DNA of 31,784 nt from Delftia sp. PS-11 (GTDB taxonomy: Bacteria > Pseudomonadota > Gammaproteobacteria > Burkholderiales > Burkholderiaceae_C): the NCBI RefSeq assembly GCF_029870285.1, contig NZ_JACSYA010000046.1, positions 1-31,784 of the forward strand, in the 5' to 3' direction. How positions within the stretch are numbered: the first letter of the stretch is position 1; each line of letters begins with the position of its first letter. The notes beneath the pieces were generated by a model. It worked only from the letters and a program-made list of their open reading frames with translations. It did no database searches and was not told the DNA's origin. Shown piece by piece: positions 6,146 to 15,825 of the stretch. The position numbers were made by a program, and so were the translations under genes.

Positions 6146-9100
6146 GGTGCGCTCACTTTCTGCGCGATGCGCTTGCCATTGAGGTAGATATATTCGGTCA
6201 GCCTGCCAGGACTGTATTCCGCAAGCAGGTTGCCGTGGACACCGTGGAATTCATGGATGGTGACGCCGTTCTTGGTGGTGCTGGTGCGTTTCTGGTCGCC
6301 GTCGTAGGTGTAGTGGACGGGATTGCGGCCCTGGCAGTCGGCGCACAGCAGATTGGGCACGGCGTCGTATTCATAGGTCTTCTGCCCGCTCTGGACGATG
6401 TTGCCCATGGGGTCATAGGCATGGCTGCTGATGCCGCCGCTGGGGCCGATCGCGGTAGACGACAGACGGTTGCGCCCGTCGTACTGGTAGTCGATGCGTT
6501 CGTTGCCCAGCATCTGGCGAATGATGTTGCCTGCGCCGCTGTAGCTGATGCTGCCACGGCCTCGGGGCGTAGTCATCGCAACCAGGCGATTGACGCCGTC
6601 ATAGCTGAACGAGCGGCCATATTCGGCGTCAACAGCGTCCGTGATGCTGGTGAGGTTGGCCGCCTGGTCGTAGGCCAGGACGGAGCGGTGCATGTAGCGG
6701 CCCTGGCGCGAGGTCGAGAACGAGCTGGGCAGCAACCTTTCGTTCTGGCCGTATTCGGACTGCGTGCCGTTGCCGTAAGTGATGCGCTGGAGCTGGTTAG
6801 AGGGCCAGTAGGTGGCGCTGCTGATGTAGCCTGGGATGGCAGTGGGGCGCCCCAGGCTGTCCAGGGTGTAGTAGACCGTGCTGCCGGATCGCGGATAGGT
6901 GATTGCCGTCAGCTGGTCATTACCGTTGTAGGCATAGCGGGCAGACCAGTTGAGCCAGCCCGCCAGGAGGTCCTCGCGGATGATGTTGCCATTGCTATCG
7001 TAGGCAAAACGCCGGGTGGCTTCAGCTGTGGCCGTGCTCAACAGGCGATGGGCACGGTCGTAGGTATGCGTGACGCCTGAGGCGGAGCCTGGATAGGCAA
7101 TCGACTGCAGGCGGTTGTGCCCATCGTAGCGGTAGAGGGTGGTGCCAAGCCCCCCGGTACTCCTGGATGTCATATTGCCAGCTGCATCACGGCCCATGCT
7201 GATGGTTCCAGTTTCCGGATGGGTGACCGATGTGAGCTGGTAGCTGCTGTTGTAGCCGTAGCTTCGGGTCACGCCGCCCTGGGTGATGGAGGTCGGCAGG
7301 CCTTTGGCGTTTCGGGTAATGGACAGGTTGGTCGCTGGCTCTGGCGTGGCGATGGACATCAGCAAGGACTGATCCGGATCTCCGTAGGAGCGATAGCCAT
7401 AGGTGGTGGATTGACCGCGCTCATCCACCACGGTTCTGGTGGCAGCGCCATAGCCGATGGTCTGGGCACTGCCATCGGCGTGGCGTATGGAGGTGAGCCG
7501 GTCCAGGATGTCATACCGGTAGGCCGTGCCGATGCCCGCACCGGGATGGGACTCAAAGGTTCTGCGGCCCAGGGCATCAACGCTGAAGCGGCGCACGATA
7601 CCGGCACGGTTGACGGCAATGGCCTGGCCAAAGCCATTGAAGCTGGTGACTTCGGTCAGCGGCCCTCGGCTGACAGTGCGCGTAGTAGCGCCATAGCTGA
7701 TGGAGATGCCGTTGCCGGACGGATAGCGCACGGCGGTGATGCGGTTGAGACCGTCGTAGCCATAGGTGTAGGTACTGCCATCCCCAAGCGTCTCGGCGGT
7801 CACGTTGCCGGCATCACTGACCACGCGCGAGATGGAGATGCCTTCGGGCTGTGATTGAGACTGCGCAATGCCTCGCTTGTAGGCGCTGTAGTAGTGCGTC
7901 AGCCCCCTGGGGAATGTGGTGGAGCTGATATTGCCCTGGCCATCATAGGTATGGCGGGTGACGATGCCATCGCGCACTATGGTGGTCATGTTGCCATTGC
8001 CATCAAAACTGCGTGATATGTTTGCGCCGGCATGGCTTTCGTTCTGTACCTGGCGGATGAGCCATTTGTAGGGATCGGTGTAATAGCTCAGGCTGGTGGT
8101 CCGATACCCGCCGAAGGGCCCGGACTCGGTGATGCTGGTCGGATTTCCATAGGCGTCGAAGCCGCCATAACTGGTGGTGTAGTCAGCGTTGTCGCGGCGG
8201 ATGGTACGCTGCACAAGAACGGGAGCGTTGAACTCTCCGATATCGACCTTGGTGACGAAAGCTCCCGGGCGGAAGTTGTTTTCGCTCGATATTTTCTGCT
8301 TGCCCCAGGTATAGGCCTCGGTCTGGACGCCTCCCATGGTCTTGGAGGCCAGCAACCCGACCATCCATACCGTCCCCGATGCGGTGTAGTTGGGACCAAT
8401 ATGCCGGTAGATCACGCTGCCTGCTGGCGTGTTCACAGTGGTTACATCGTAGGTGCCCGCGCTGCCCGGTGTGTAGTGAAAAGACCAGTTGGAGCCAGCA
8501 CTGGTGGATTTGCTGGTGACAACGGTGGAGCGGCTGGCAGGGTTGGCCTGTGTATCGAAATAGACAAAGCCGTATTGGTAGCTGATGCCTGCCCCTTCCG
8601 GATAGACAAGCCGGCTCAGGATGTGGCTGCCAGGGCTGCTGCCCAGGTTGCCGTGGTATTCGTATTGCCAGCGCAGCCCGTCAGGGCGGGTGACAGAGGC
8701 CAGATGGAATCTGTCGCGCACATAGGGGATGCTCTGATAGTTGTAGCCATAGGTCTGGCCGGCAGCGCTGATGGAGGTGATTCTCCGGCTGGCCATGTCG
8801 CTGTCTGCATAGCTGAATTGGACAGAGCGGCCATCGTTGGTGACTACGCTGGATATCTGAGGCGAAGCCGGTGCCGCGTAATGAATGGTGGCGTAGTTGC
8901 CATTGCGGTCCGTGATGCGGCTGGTGAACCATGCATAGGTCGGCGAGGGGCTGCCGCCCAGATTGACCAGCTGCGTCATGTCATAGCGCGTACCATCTGG
9001 CGAAGTCACAGCCAGCCCGCCTGCGCCGCTGGCAATGCAGTCAGCACGCCAGCGCTGTGTGGTCAGCATCAGGGGTGAAGTCCTGCCAGTGAAGGCCAGC

Positions 9101-9546
9101 AGTTGCCGGCTGCCATCGGGGAGCTCCAGCACCGGGTTGTCAGCCACGGTCTGGACGCTTTTGTTGACGCAGATGCTGGTTTCGCGGTTTTTGAGAACCC
9201 GGCCGAAATGGATATTCCACCCTACGCCGGTCAGTGACTGATGGGCCGCCGGATTGGTCGGCTCCACCGATGCGCTGTTGTACGAGCGCAGCACCTGCAG
9301 ATCAAAGCCGCCGTTGCCGGGCAGATGCAGGTCCACGTAGTGCAGCTGGAGCGCGCCCGTGAACGGGTCAATGAATTCACCGAAGCCCTGGTTGACATAG
9401 CTGCGGTTGGGATAGATTCCGGGCTCCTTGTAGAAATCCGGGATGACCTCCTGGGACATGGCGGACACGCTCGCCACTGCCATGATTGCCGCCATGAGCA
9501 GCTTTGACACAAGGCCGCAGGCCCTCGGTTTTTTCGCCAGACACAT
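6142..9546 (-). CDS. Exported RHS/YD-repeat shell protein, lacking the core C-terminus
   Basis: 1134 residues. I choose the ATG at 9546, which has GGAGGA 5 nt upstream, over the in-frame TTG at 9558. Residues 1-29 are a signal peptide ending SVSA. The N-terminal domain has FGEFIDPFTGALQLHYVDLH, typical of RHS/SpvB-like starters. The rest is dozens of YD repeats (for example YGYDGLNRITAVRYPSGNG, YRYDILDRLTSIRHADG), which build the beta-cage in family structures. It ends ...LTEYIYLNGKRIAQKVSAP, exactly where the usual ITYxHxDxxGTP core would follow; that core begins the next gene. No VgrG, PAAR or Eag gene is nearby, so Sec export rather than type VI loading is likely. Confidence 0.9.
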   Translation of the reverse strand: MCLAKKPRACGLVSKLLMAAIMAVASVSAMSQEVIPDFYKEPGIYPNRSYVNQGFGEFIDPFTGALQLHYVDLHLPGNGGFDLQVLRSYNSASVEPTNPAAHQSLTGVGWNIHFGRVLKNRETSICVNKSVQTVADNPVLELPDGSRQLLAFTGRTSPLMLTTQRWRADCIASGAGGLAVTSPDGTRYDMTQLVNLGGSPSPTYAWFTSRITDRNGNYATIHYAAPASPQISSVVTNDGRSVQFSYADSDMASRRITSISAAGQTYGYNYQSIPYVRDRFHLASVTRPDGLRWQYEYHGNLGSSPGSHILSRLVYPEGAGISYQYGFVYFDTQANPASRSTVVTSKSTSAGSNWSFHYTPGSAGTYDVTTVNTPAGSVIYRHIGPNYTASGTVWMVGLLASKTMGGVQTEAYTWGKQKISSENNFRPGAFVTKVDIGEFNAPVLVQRTIRRDNADYTTSYGGFDAYGNPTSITESGPFGGYRTTSLSYYTDPYKWLIRQVQNESHAGANISRSFDGNGNMTTIVRDGIVTRHTYDGQGNISSTTFPRGLTHYYSAYKRGIAQSQSQPEGISISRVVSDAGNVTAETLGDGSTYTYGYDGLNRITAVRYPSGNGISISYGATTRTVSRGPLTEVTSFNGFGQAIAVNRAGIVRRFSVDALGRRTFESHPGAGIGTAYRYDILDRLTSIRHADGSAQTIGYGAATRTVVDERGQSTTYGYRSYGDPDQSLLMSIATPEPATNLSITRNAKGLPTSITQGGVTRSYGYNSSYQLTSVTHPETGTISMGRDAAGNMTSRSTGGLGTTLYRYDGHNRLQSIAYPGSASGVTHTYDRAHRLLSTATAEATRRFAYDSNGNIIREDLLAGWLNWSARYAYNGNDQLTAITYPRSGSTVYYTLDSLGRPTAIPGYISSATYWPSNQLQRITYGNGTQSEYGQNERLLPSSFSTSRQGRYMHRSVLAYDQAANLTSITDAVDAEYGRSFSYDGVNRLVAMTTPRGRGSISYSGAGNIIRQMLGNERIDYQYDGRNRLSSTAIGPSGGISSHAYDPMGNIVQSGQKTYEYDAVPNLLCADCQGRNPVHYTYDGDQKRTSTTKNGVTIHEFHGVHGNLLAEYSPGRLTEYIYLNGKRIAQKVSAP

Positions 9547-9588
9547 GGAATCCTCCAATCGAAGACATGCATGGGCGCACGCATGGCT

Positions 9589-9610
9589 TCGGCAGAGGCT
9601 GATCTGCCGA
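9589..9610. promoter_or_regulatory. Perfect 8-bp inverted repeat upstream of the RHS operon
   Basis: TCGGCAGA (9589-9596) and TCTGCCGA (9603-9610) are perfect complements around a 6-base loop, 43-64 bp upstream of the RHS ATG. It could be a regulator site or a 5'-leader hairpin. No clear promoter boxes were assigned. Confidence 0.4.
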
Positions 9611-9788
9611 TCACGCTTTTCTGGCTAGCGGCGGTCATTCCATGCTCTGGCGTTTTGGCGGAATCTGCAAGCGATTCACCATGCCACAGACGGGGTCTCA
9701 CCAGGGTGTCCTGCATGGCGGCATCCCGGCCCGGCTCGCTGGCAGACCCTGCACAGCAGGGGGGATCCCTCTTTGCCACAATGGCCGC

Positions 9789-10073
9789 ATGTTGGAATCA
9801 CTGCGCGCCTGGAGCGCTCCCTATGGCGGCGACCTGTTTCTGTGGGTCGCCACGCTGAGCATCGTCAGCTATATCGCACTGTGCGTTTTCAAGCCACGGC
9901 TGGCGGCAGGCCAGTTGCGCCGCATCATCCGCCTTGGCGCGCTGGTGGCGCTGCCGCTGTCATGGCTGGCCATACAGCAGGGCGAAAACCATCTGGCCGC
10001 GGCCATCGTGCCCCTGGTCTGGTGCGTGGTGACGGGCATCACCTGCGCGCGTGAAATCGCGCGCCGCAACTGA
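9789..10073 (+). CDS. Small hypothetical membrane protein
   Basis: 94 residues from the ATG at 9789. The frame is open further upstream, but that part is Cys/Gly/Pro-rich and lacks membrane character, so I take the start just before MLESLRAW. No strong ribosome-binding site is visible. Three hydrophobic segments fit transmembrane helices: about 16-34 (LFLWVATLSIVSYIALCVF), 48-62 (LGALVALPLSWLAIQ) and 69-87 (LAAAIVPLVWCVVTGITCA). Arg/Lys-rich loops separate them. It has no recognised family. It is divergent from the RHS operon and 66 bp ahead of the oxidoreductase gene. Confidence 0.6.
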   Translation: MLESLRAWSAPYGGDLFLWVATLSIVSYIALCVFKPRLAAGQLRRIIRLGALVALPLSWLAIQQGENHLAAAIVPLVWCVVTGITCAREIARRN

Positions 10074-10139
10074 GCACCGCCACGAACGCAGCGGCGCGGC
10101 CTGCGCCGTCCTCCCCCGAACTGCAAGCAGGAACCTGCC

Positions 10140-11141
<1,002 letters not shown>

Positions 11142-11144
11142 GGC

Positions 11145-11834
11145 ATGGCGCGCCCTGCCCGGCTGCTGCAGCTGATCGACCTGCTGCGCCGCGCCCGCAC
11201 GCCGCAGACAGGCCCTGTTCTGGCGCAGCAGCTCCAGGTGAGCCTGCGCACGCTGTACCGTGACATTGCCACGCTGCGCGAGCAGGGGGCGGCCATTGAA
11301 GGCGACCCGGGCGTGGGCTACGAGATGCGGCCCGGCTTTCTGCTGCCGCCGCTGATGTTCACGCCCGATGAGCTGGAAGCCCTGCTGCTGGGCGCGCGCT
11401 GGGCCAGCCGCCAGGCCGACCCCGAACTGGCGCAGGCCGCCAGCACCGCGCTGGACCGCATCCGCAGCGCGCTGCCGCTGGAGCTGCGCATCGGGGTCGA
11501 TACCAGCGGCCTGCTGGTGCCGCCCATGTGCCAGGAGCCTGCGGCAGAGCCCTGGCAGACTGCGCTGCGCCTGGCCATCCGGCGCCAGCACAAGGTGGTG
11601 CTGCACTACACCGATGAAAAAGGCCAGGCCACCGAGCGGCGGATCTGGCCCTTTGCCATGGGCTACTTCGAGCGCAGCCGCGTCCTTGCGGCCTGGTGCG
11701 AGCTGCGCCAGGACTTCCGGCATTTCCGTGCCGACCGGGTGCGCTGCGTGATCGATCTGCAGGAGCGCTATCCAGACCATCGCAGCAGCCTGATCGAGCG
11801 CTGGTCCAGCCAGCTGGGCTACGCCATCGATTGA
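11145..11834 (+). CDS. YafY-type transcriptional regulator (HTH + WYL domain)
   Basis: 229 residues. Residues 1-60 form a DeoR-like winged helix-turn-helix (RLLQLIDLLRRARTPQTG, then SLRTLYRDIATLREQGA). A WYL-type ligand domain follows (about 130-220), with RRQHKVVLHYTDEKGQA, RIWPFAMGYFERSRVLAAWC and ELRQDFRHFRADRV. It is coupled to the oxidoreductase upstream (3 nt) and followed by a perfect palindrome in front of a GST gene. In related bacteria YafY-type regulators often sit next to GST or glyoxalase genes, so control of the downstream GST is a reasonable inference. Confidence 0.88.
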   Translation: MARPARLLQLIDLLRRARTPQTGPVLAQQLQVSLRTLYRDIATLREQGAAIEGDPGVGYEMRPGFLLPPLMFTPDELEALLLGARWASRQADPELAQAASTALDRIRSALPLELRIGVDTSGLLVPPMCQEPAAEPWQTALRLAIRRQHKVVLHYTDEKGQATERRIWPFAMGYFERSRVLAAWCELRQDFRHFRADRVRCVIDLQERYPDHRSSLIERWSSQLGYAID

Positions 11835-11842
11835 CGGCCTGC

Positions 11843-11863
11843 TGCTGACAAAAACTGTCAGCA
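11843..11863. promoter_or_regulatory. Perfect 21-bp palindrome, probable operator of the YafY/WYL regulator
   Basis: TGCTGACA and TGTCAGCA are perfect 8-base arms around AAAAC. The site lies 9 bp after the regulator stop and 62 bp before the GST start, where an operator for the GST would be. It could also cover a promoter for that gene. Binding by the adjacent regulator is inferred from position. Confidence 0.65.
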
Positions 11864-11924
11864 TGGCCTTCTACAGTGGCTTCCATGGCTTGCCGCCATG
11901 CATCAGTCACTTTCAGGAGCACCC

Positions 11925-12569
11925 ATGCACGACACCATCCAACCCTTGCGCCTTTACTTCCATCCCCGCTCGCGCGCCGCCATGGTGCGCTGGATGCTGG
12001 AAGAGTGCGGTGCCCGCTATGAAACCATCCGGCTGGAATTCGGCAGCACGATGAAGTCCCCCGAATTCCTGGCTATCAATCCCATGGGCAAGGTGCCGGC
12101 GCTGGCGCATGGCGACACCGTGGTCACCGAGAGTGGCGCCATCCTGGCCTACCTGGCCGAGCTGTTTCCCGAACGGCAACTGGCACCTGCCTGCGGCAGT
12201 CCGCTGCGTGGCAGCTATCTGCGCTGGATGTTTTTCCTGGCCGGCCCTGTCGACTCCGTGATGACGGCCAAAAGCCAGGGCCATCTGGCACAGCAGACCC
12301 CGGAGCAGGCGGTGGAAGCCGGCTACGGGCGACTGGCCGATGTGGTGCAGACGCTGCGCCAGGCCGTGGCAGGCAAGCGCTATCTGTGCGGCGACCAGTT
12401 CACCGCCGCCGATGTGTACATGGCCAGCTGCCTGCGCTGGGGCACGATGATGGGTCTGCTGCCTGACCTGCCCGAATTCAGCGCCTATGGCCAGCCGCTG
12501 GTGGAACGTGCCGCCTCGCTGCGCGCCATTGAACTGAACGAGGCTGAAGAGGCCGCACAGCCTGCCTGA
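11925..12569 (+). CDS. Glutathione S-transferase family protein
   Basis: 214 residues. The N-terminal thioredoxin fold has LRLYFHPRSRAAMVRWMLEE, the cis-Pro region NPMGKVPAL and the glutathione-binding TESGAILAYLAELFP. The helical C-terminal domain has GDQFTAADVYMASCLRWG, the usual N-capping/hydrophobic-staple region. The start ATG at 11925 has AGGAGC 5 nt upstream, which is better than the in-frame ATG at 11898. The role is probably conjugation or reduction of electrophiles. It sits behind a palindrome and a WYL regulator, so it is likely inducible. Confidence 0.9.
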   Translation: MHDTIQPLRLYFHPRSRAAMVRWMLEECGARYETIRLEFGSTMKSPEFLAINPMGKVPALAHGDTVVTESGAILAYLAELFPERQLAPACGSPLRGSYLRWMFFLAGPVDSVMTAKSQGHLAQQTPEQAVEAGYGRLADVVQTLRQAVAGKRYLCGDQFTAADVYMASCLRWGTMMGLLPDLPEFSAYGQPLVERAASLRAIELNEAEEAAQPA

Positions 12570-12724
12570 GCCTGAGCGCACGGGCGGGCAGATGGAGGCT
12601 GCAGAAGAGTGCGCCATACAGCCGTCACCGGCTGCGGATACCATCGGGGGGTGGCGCCGCACGGCGGCGGCACGCGAATGCGATCCATCCACCTTCTGCC
12701 GCCACCGACTGACTCCCGCCGCGC

Positions 12725-13951
12725 ATGCCTGCCTTTTCCTTCGAAGCCCTGGATGCCCAGGGCCAGACCCGCAAGGGCACGATAGAAGCCGACAACGCGC
12801 GCGCTGCGCGCAGCCAGCTGCGCGCCCAGGCGCTGGTGCCCATGGCTGTGGAGGTTGTGGCATCCGGCTCGGCCGACGCACAGCAGGGCAGCGCCGCGCG
12901 CTGGATGACACGCCCCGTGCTGGGCAGCACGGCGCTGACCGTCTGGACCCGCCAGCTTGCGGGCCTGGTGGCTTCGGGCCTGCCCATCGAGCGGGCGCTG
13001 GCTGCGCTGGCTGAAGAGGCCGACGATCCGCGCCAGCACCATCTGGTGGCCGAGCTGCGCGCCGAGGTCAATGCCGGCTCCACGTTTGCACGCGCGCTGT
13101 CGCGGCATCCCCGCGAGTTCTCCGACATTTATTGCGCCGTGATCGGCGCAGGCGAGGCCAGCGGCAGCCTGGGCCCGGTGCTGGAGCGGCTGGCAGACGA
13201 TCTGGAGGAGCGCCAGGCGCTGCAGTCCAAGCTCATTGGCGCTTCGCTGTACCCGGCCATCGTGACCCTGGTGGCCATCGTCATCGTGCTGTTCCTGGTC
13301 AGCTATGTGGTGCCTCAGGTGGCCGGCGTCTTCGCCGGCACCAAGCGCGCCCTGCCTTGGCTGACCGTCGCCATGCTGGCCATCAGCGGTTTCGTGCGTA
13401 GCTACGGCTGGGCCATGCTGGGTGCGCTGGTGCTGGGTGCCGCCGGTTTCCAACTGTCCATGAAGAACCCCGCGCTGCGCGAGCGCTTCGATGCCTGGTG
13501 GCTGCGGCTGCCGCTGATCGGGCGCCTGGCGCGCAACTACAACGCGGCGCGCTTTGCCGCCACCCTGGCGATGCTGGCAGGCGCGGGCGTACCCATCCTC
13601 AAGGCCCTGCAGGCCGCCGCCGAAACGCTGGGCAACCGCGCCATGCGCGCCGATGCCATGGATGCGCTGGCGCTGGTGCGCGAAGGCGCGCCGCTGGCCT
13701 CGGCGCTGGCGCAGAAAAAACGCTTTCCCGGGCTGGTGGCCATGTTCGCGCGCCTGGGCGAGCAGACCGGCCAGTTGCCGGTCATGCTGCAGCGCGCAGC
13801 CAACCAGCTGTCGGCCGAGGTACAGCGGCGCGCCATGCATCTGGCCACCATCCTGGAGCCGCTGCTCATCGTGGCCATGGGCATGGTCGTGGCGCTGATC
13901 GTGCTGGCCGTGCTCATGCCCATCATCCAGCTCAACCAGTTCGTCAAATAA
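12725..13951 (+). CDS. Type II secretion/type IV pilus inner-membrane protein, GspF/PilC-like
   Basis: 408 residues with the duplicated GspF domain (about 70-195 and 270-395). Signature segments are FSFEALDAQGQTRKGTIEAD at the N-terminus and WTRQLAGLVASGLPIERALA. Membrane helices lie near 180-205, 220-245 and 375-400 (LLIVAMGMVVALIVLAVLMP). In T2SS this protein is the platform of the inner-membrane assembly. Here it stands alone: no gspE, gspG or other secretion genes are beside it, so it may work with components encoded elsewhere. Only a weak ribosome-binding site precedes the ATG. The nucleotidase gene follows after 15 bp and probably shares its transcript. Confidence 0.9.
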   Translation: MPAFSFEALDAQGQTRKGTIEADNARAARSQLRAQALVPMAVEVVASGSADAQQGSAARWMTRPVLGSTALTVWTRQLAGLVASGLPIERALAALAEEADDPRQHHLVAELRAEVNAGSTFARALSRHPREFSDIYCAVIGAGEASGSLGPVLERLADDLEERQALQSKLIGASLYPAIVTLVAIVIVLFLVSYVVPQVAGVFAGTKRALPWLTVAMLAISGFVRSYGWAMLGALVLGAAGFQLSMKNPALRERFDAWWLRLPLIGRLARNYNAARFAATLAMLAGAGVPILKALQAAAETLGNRAMRADAMDALALVREGAPLASALAQKKRFPGLVAMFARLGEQTGQLPVMLQRAANQLSAEVQRRAMHLATILEPLLIVAMGMVVALIVLAVLMPIIQLNQFVK

Positions 13952-13966
13952 CAGGAGAACCCTGCC

Positions 13967-14869
13967 ATGCCTGTCACGCTGGACGACAAGCTGGTCGTCG
14001 CCATCTCCTCGCGGGCACTGTTCGATTTCGAGGAAGAGAACCGGCTGTTCGATGCCGGCGACGAGCAGGCCTACATGCGCCGCCAGCTCGAACGCGTGCA
14101 CGAGCCCGCGCCCCCGGGCATCGCCCTGCCTCTGGTGCGCAAGCTGCTGGCATTCAACACGGCGGATGTGCAGCGCGTGGAGGTGGTGATGCTGTCGCGC
14201 AACGACCCGGCCAGCGGCATGCGCGTGTTTGCCTCGGCCCATGCTTCGGGCATGCGCATCGAGCGCGGCGTGTTCACGCGCGGGCGCGATCCGTTTTCCT
14301 ACCTGCGGCCGCTGGGCGCCCATCTGTTTCTGTCGGCCAACGAGGCCGATGTGCGCAAGGCACTGTCCATGGGGTTTCCCGCTGCCCGCGTCATGGTCGA
14401 TTCCACCCCGGCAGGCGACCGCTATCCGCAGGAAGTGCGCATTGCCTTCGATGGCGATGCCGTGCTGTTTTCCGATGAGGCCGAACGCATCTATCAGGAA
14501 GGCGGGCTGCCGGCCTTTCTGCACCATGAGGTGTCGCATGCCTCCACGCCGCTGGCCGGAGGCCCGTTCAAGCCGCTGCTGGCCGCGCTGCACCGGCTGC
14601 AGCAGCAAGCCGACTCCTCCCAGACCATGCGCATCCGCACGGCCCTGGTGACAGCGCGCAGCGCACCGGCCCATGAGCGCGCCATCCGCACGCTGCTGGA
14701 GTGGGGGATTTCCGTGGACGAGGCCATGTTCCTGGGCGGTCTGGAAAAAGGCCCGTTCCTGCGGGAGTTCGAGCCGGACTTCTTTTTCGATGACCAAAGC
14801 GGCCATGTCAGCTCGGCCGCGCGCCATGTCCCGGCAGGCCATGTGAACAGCGGCATCGCCAATCCGTAA
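13967..14869 (+). CDS. Cytosolic 5'-nucleotidase (cN-I type)
   Basis: 300 residues. The family removes phosphate from nucleoside 5'-monophosphates in a HAD-like manner. Visible motifs are the N-terminal VVAISSRALFDFEEEN, the central EVRIAFDGDAVLFSDEAERI with its Asp-x-Asp, ALVTARSAPAHERAIRTLL, and LGGLEKGPFLREFEPDFFFDD with conserved Lys and Asp pairs. GGAGAA precedes the ATG by 7 nt. It lies 15 bp after the GspF-like gene, a pairing with no obvious functional link. Confidence 0.88.
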   Translation: MPVTLDDKLVVAISSRALFDFEEENRLFDAGDEQAYMRRQLERVHEPAPPGIALPLVRKLLAFNTADVQRVEVVMLSRNDPASGMRVFASAHASGMRIERGVFTRGRDPFSYLRPLGAHLFLSANEADVRKALSMGFPAARVMVDSTPAGDRYPQEVRIAFDGDAVLFSDEAERIYQEGGLPAFLHHEVSHASTPLAGGPFKPLLAALHRLQQQADSSQTMRIRTALVTARSAPAHERAIRTLLEWGISVDEAMFLGGLEKGPFLREFEPDFFFDDQSGHVSSAARHVPAGHVNSGIANP

Positions 14870-14931
14870 GCAAATGCAAGAAAGGCGCCAGTCTGCCTTG
14901 CAAGGCCCACGGCAGCCCCCAGATAAATGCC

Positions 14932-15360
14932 ATGCATTTTCCGTCCATGAACCGCTCCGCCCTGCTGCGCCGGCCCCCGCTGCTGCAGGCTGCCGTCGTT
15001 GTATTGCTGACCAGCGCCTTCATGCTGCCTGCGGCGCGCGCCGAGGCCGCCGGGGCTGAGGCGGACCATGAGCAGGCAGCGCCGCAGGCGCCTCTGACGC
15101 AGGGGGAAATCAAGGCGCAGCGGGAATTCAAGCTGCTGGACTTCAACCGGGATGGCAAGCTCAGCCGCAATGAGGTTGCGCTGTTCCCTCGCCTGGCCGC
15201 CGCCTTTGACGAAGCGGACACGGACAAGGACGGCTTTGTCTCCTACGACGAGGTCAAGGCCTTCGCCGTCAAGTACCGGGCAGAACGCGACAAGGCCCGG
15301 GCGTCCGAGCAGGCGCAGGCGCCCGCGAACCCGCAGGTCCGGGGCGAAAGCAGGCCATGA
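14932..15360 (+). CDS. Exported EF-hand calcium-binding protein
   Basis: 142 residues (an in-frame ATG at 14947 would give 137). The N-terminus is a signal peptide (LLQAAVVVLLTSAFMLPAARA, cleaved near ARA-EA). Two canonical 12-residue EF-hand loops follow: DFNRDGKLSRNE and DTDKDGFVSYDE, with Asp at 1, 3 and 5 and Glu at 12, so both should bind Ca2+. The C-terminus is charged and Ala/Gln/Pro-rich. It is probably periplasmic. Its role is unknown beyond calcium binding. Confidence 0.85.
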   Translation: MHFPSMNRSALLRRPPLLQAAVVVLLTSAFMLPAARAEAAGAEADHEQAAPQAPLTQGEIKAQREFKLLDFNRDGKLSRNEVALFPRLAAAFDEADTDKDGFVSYDEVKAFAVKYRAERDKARASEQAQAPANPQVRGESRP

Positions 15361-15363
15361 TAC

Positions 15364-15380
15364 GGGCGCCGGGGGCGCCC
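15364..15380. terminator. GC-rich hairpin between convergent genes
   Basis: GGGCGCC and GGCGCCC are perfect complements around GGG, 3 bp after the EF-hand stop and 4 bp before the end of the convergent gene. It could serve both strands as a stop signal, but no T-run follows. Confidence 0.45.
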
Positions 15381-15384
15381 GGCG

Positions 15385-15825
15385 CTACAGGCCGCCCGTG
15401 CGTTTGACCCTGGGCTCCGAATAGGTCAGCGGCTCGGGACGCACCTGCTGATTGTTGGTGATCTGCTGCTCGGTCTTGCTGGCTTCCTGCGCCTGCTCGA
15501 CCGCCATGGCACTGGCGCGCCACATGGACTGGATGAGCTCGATGAGCTGCTTGGAAATCGGCTCCTTGGGCGGCTCCTCCTTTTGCTGCTGCTCTTTCTG
15601 CTTGATTTCCTCGGCCAGCGTCCAGTCGCGGTTTTGCTGGTCCGCCACCGAGGGTTTTTCCGGGTCACGGATGACACGGCCCTCCCCGATATGGTCCGTG
15701 GACTCGGGGGCATTGGTGGCGTTCACGGGGCGCACGGGTACGGCGCCGGAGGCTCCGGTGGAGTAGAGATCGGCGCTCTGGGGGCGCCATTGGGTGGGCG
15801 ATCGGTCAACAGGTGGAATTGGCAT
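15385..15825 (-). CDS. Hypothetical protein, Gln/Pro-rich with coiled-coil-like centre
   Basis: 146 residues, no recognised domain. The first half is Pro/Ser-rich and likely disordered. The centre is a charged helix (TLAEEIKQKEQQQKEEPPKE), followed by ISKQLIELIQSMWRASAMAV, an amphipathic helix. There is no signal peptide or membrane segment. It has its own upstream AT-rich region (15826-15990) that could hold a promoter. It faces the EF-hand gene tail to tail. A scaffold or regulatory role is possible, but nothing in the sequence proves it. Confidence 0.7.
   Translation of the reverse strand: MPIPPVDRSPTQWRPQSADLYSTGASGAVPVRPVNATNAPESTDHIGEGRVIRDPEKPSVADQQNRDWTLAEEIKQKEQQQKEEPPKEPISKQLIELIQSMWRASAMAVEQAQEASKTEQQITNNQQVRPEPLTYSEPRVKRTGGL

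Noticed and set aside
6058..9078. Several long plus-strand ORFs opposite the YD-repeat protein
   Set aside because: Val/Gly-rich periodic shadows of the YD repeats on the minus strand.
12485..14842. 785-residue minus-strand ORF opposite gspF-like and nucleotidase genes
   Set aside because: Spans two real plus-strand genes and has only low-complexity His/Gln/Arg sequence.
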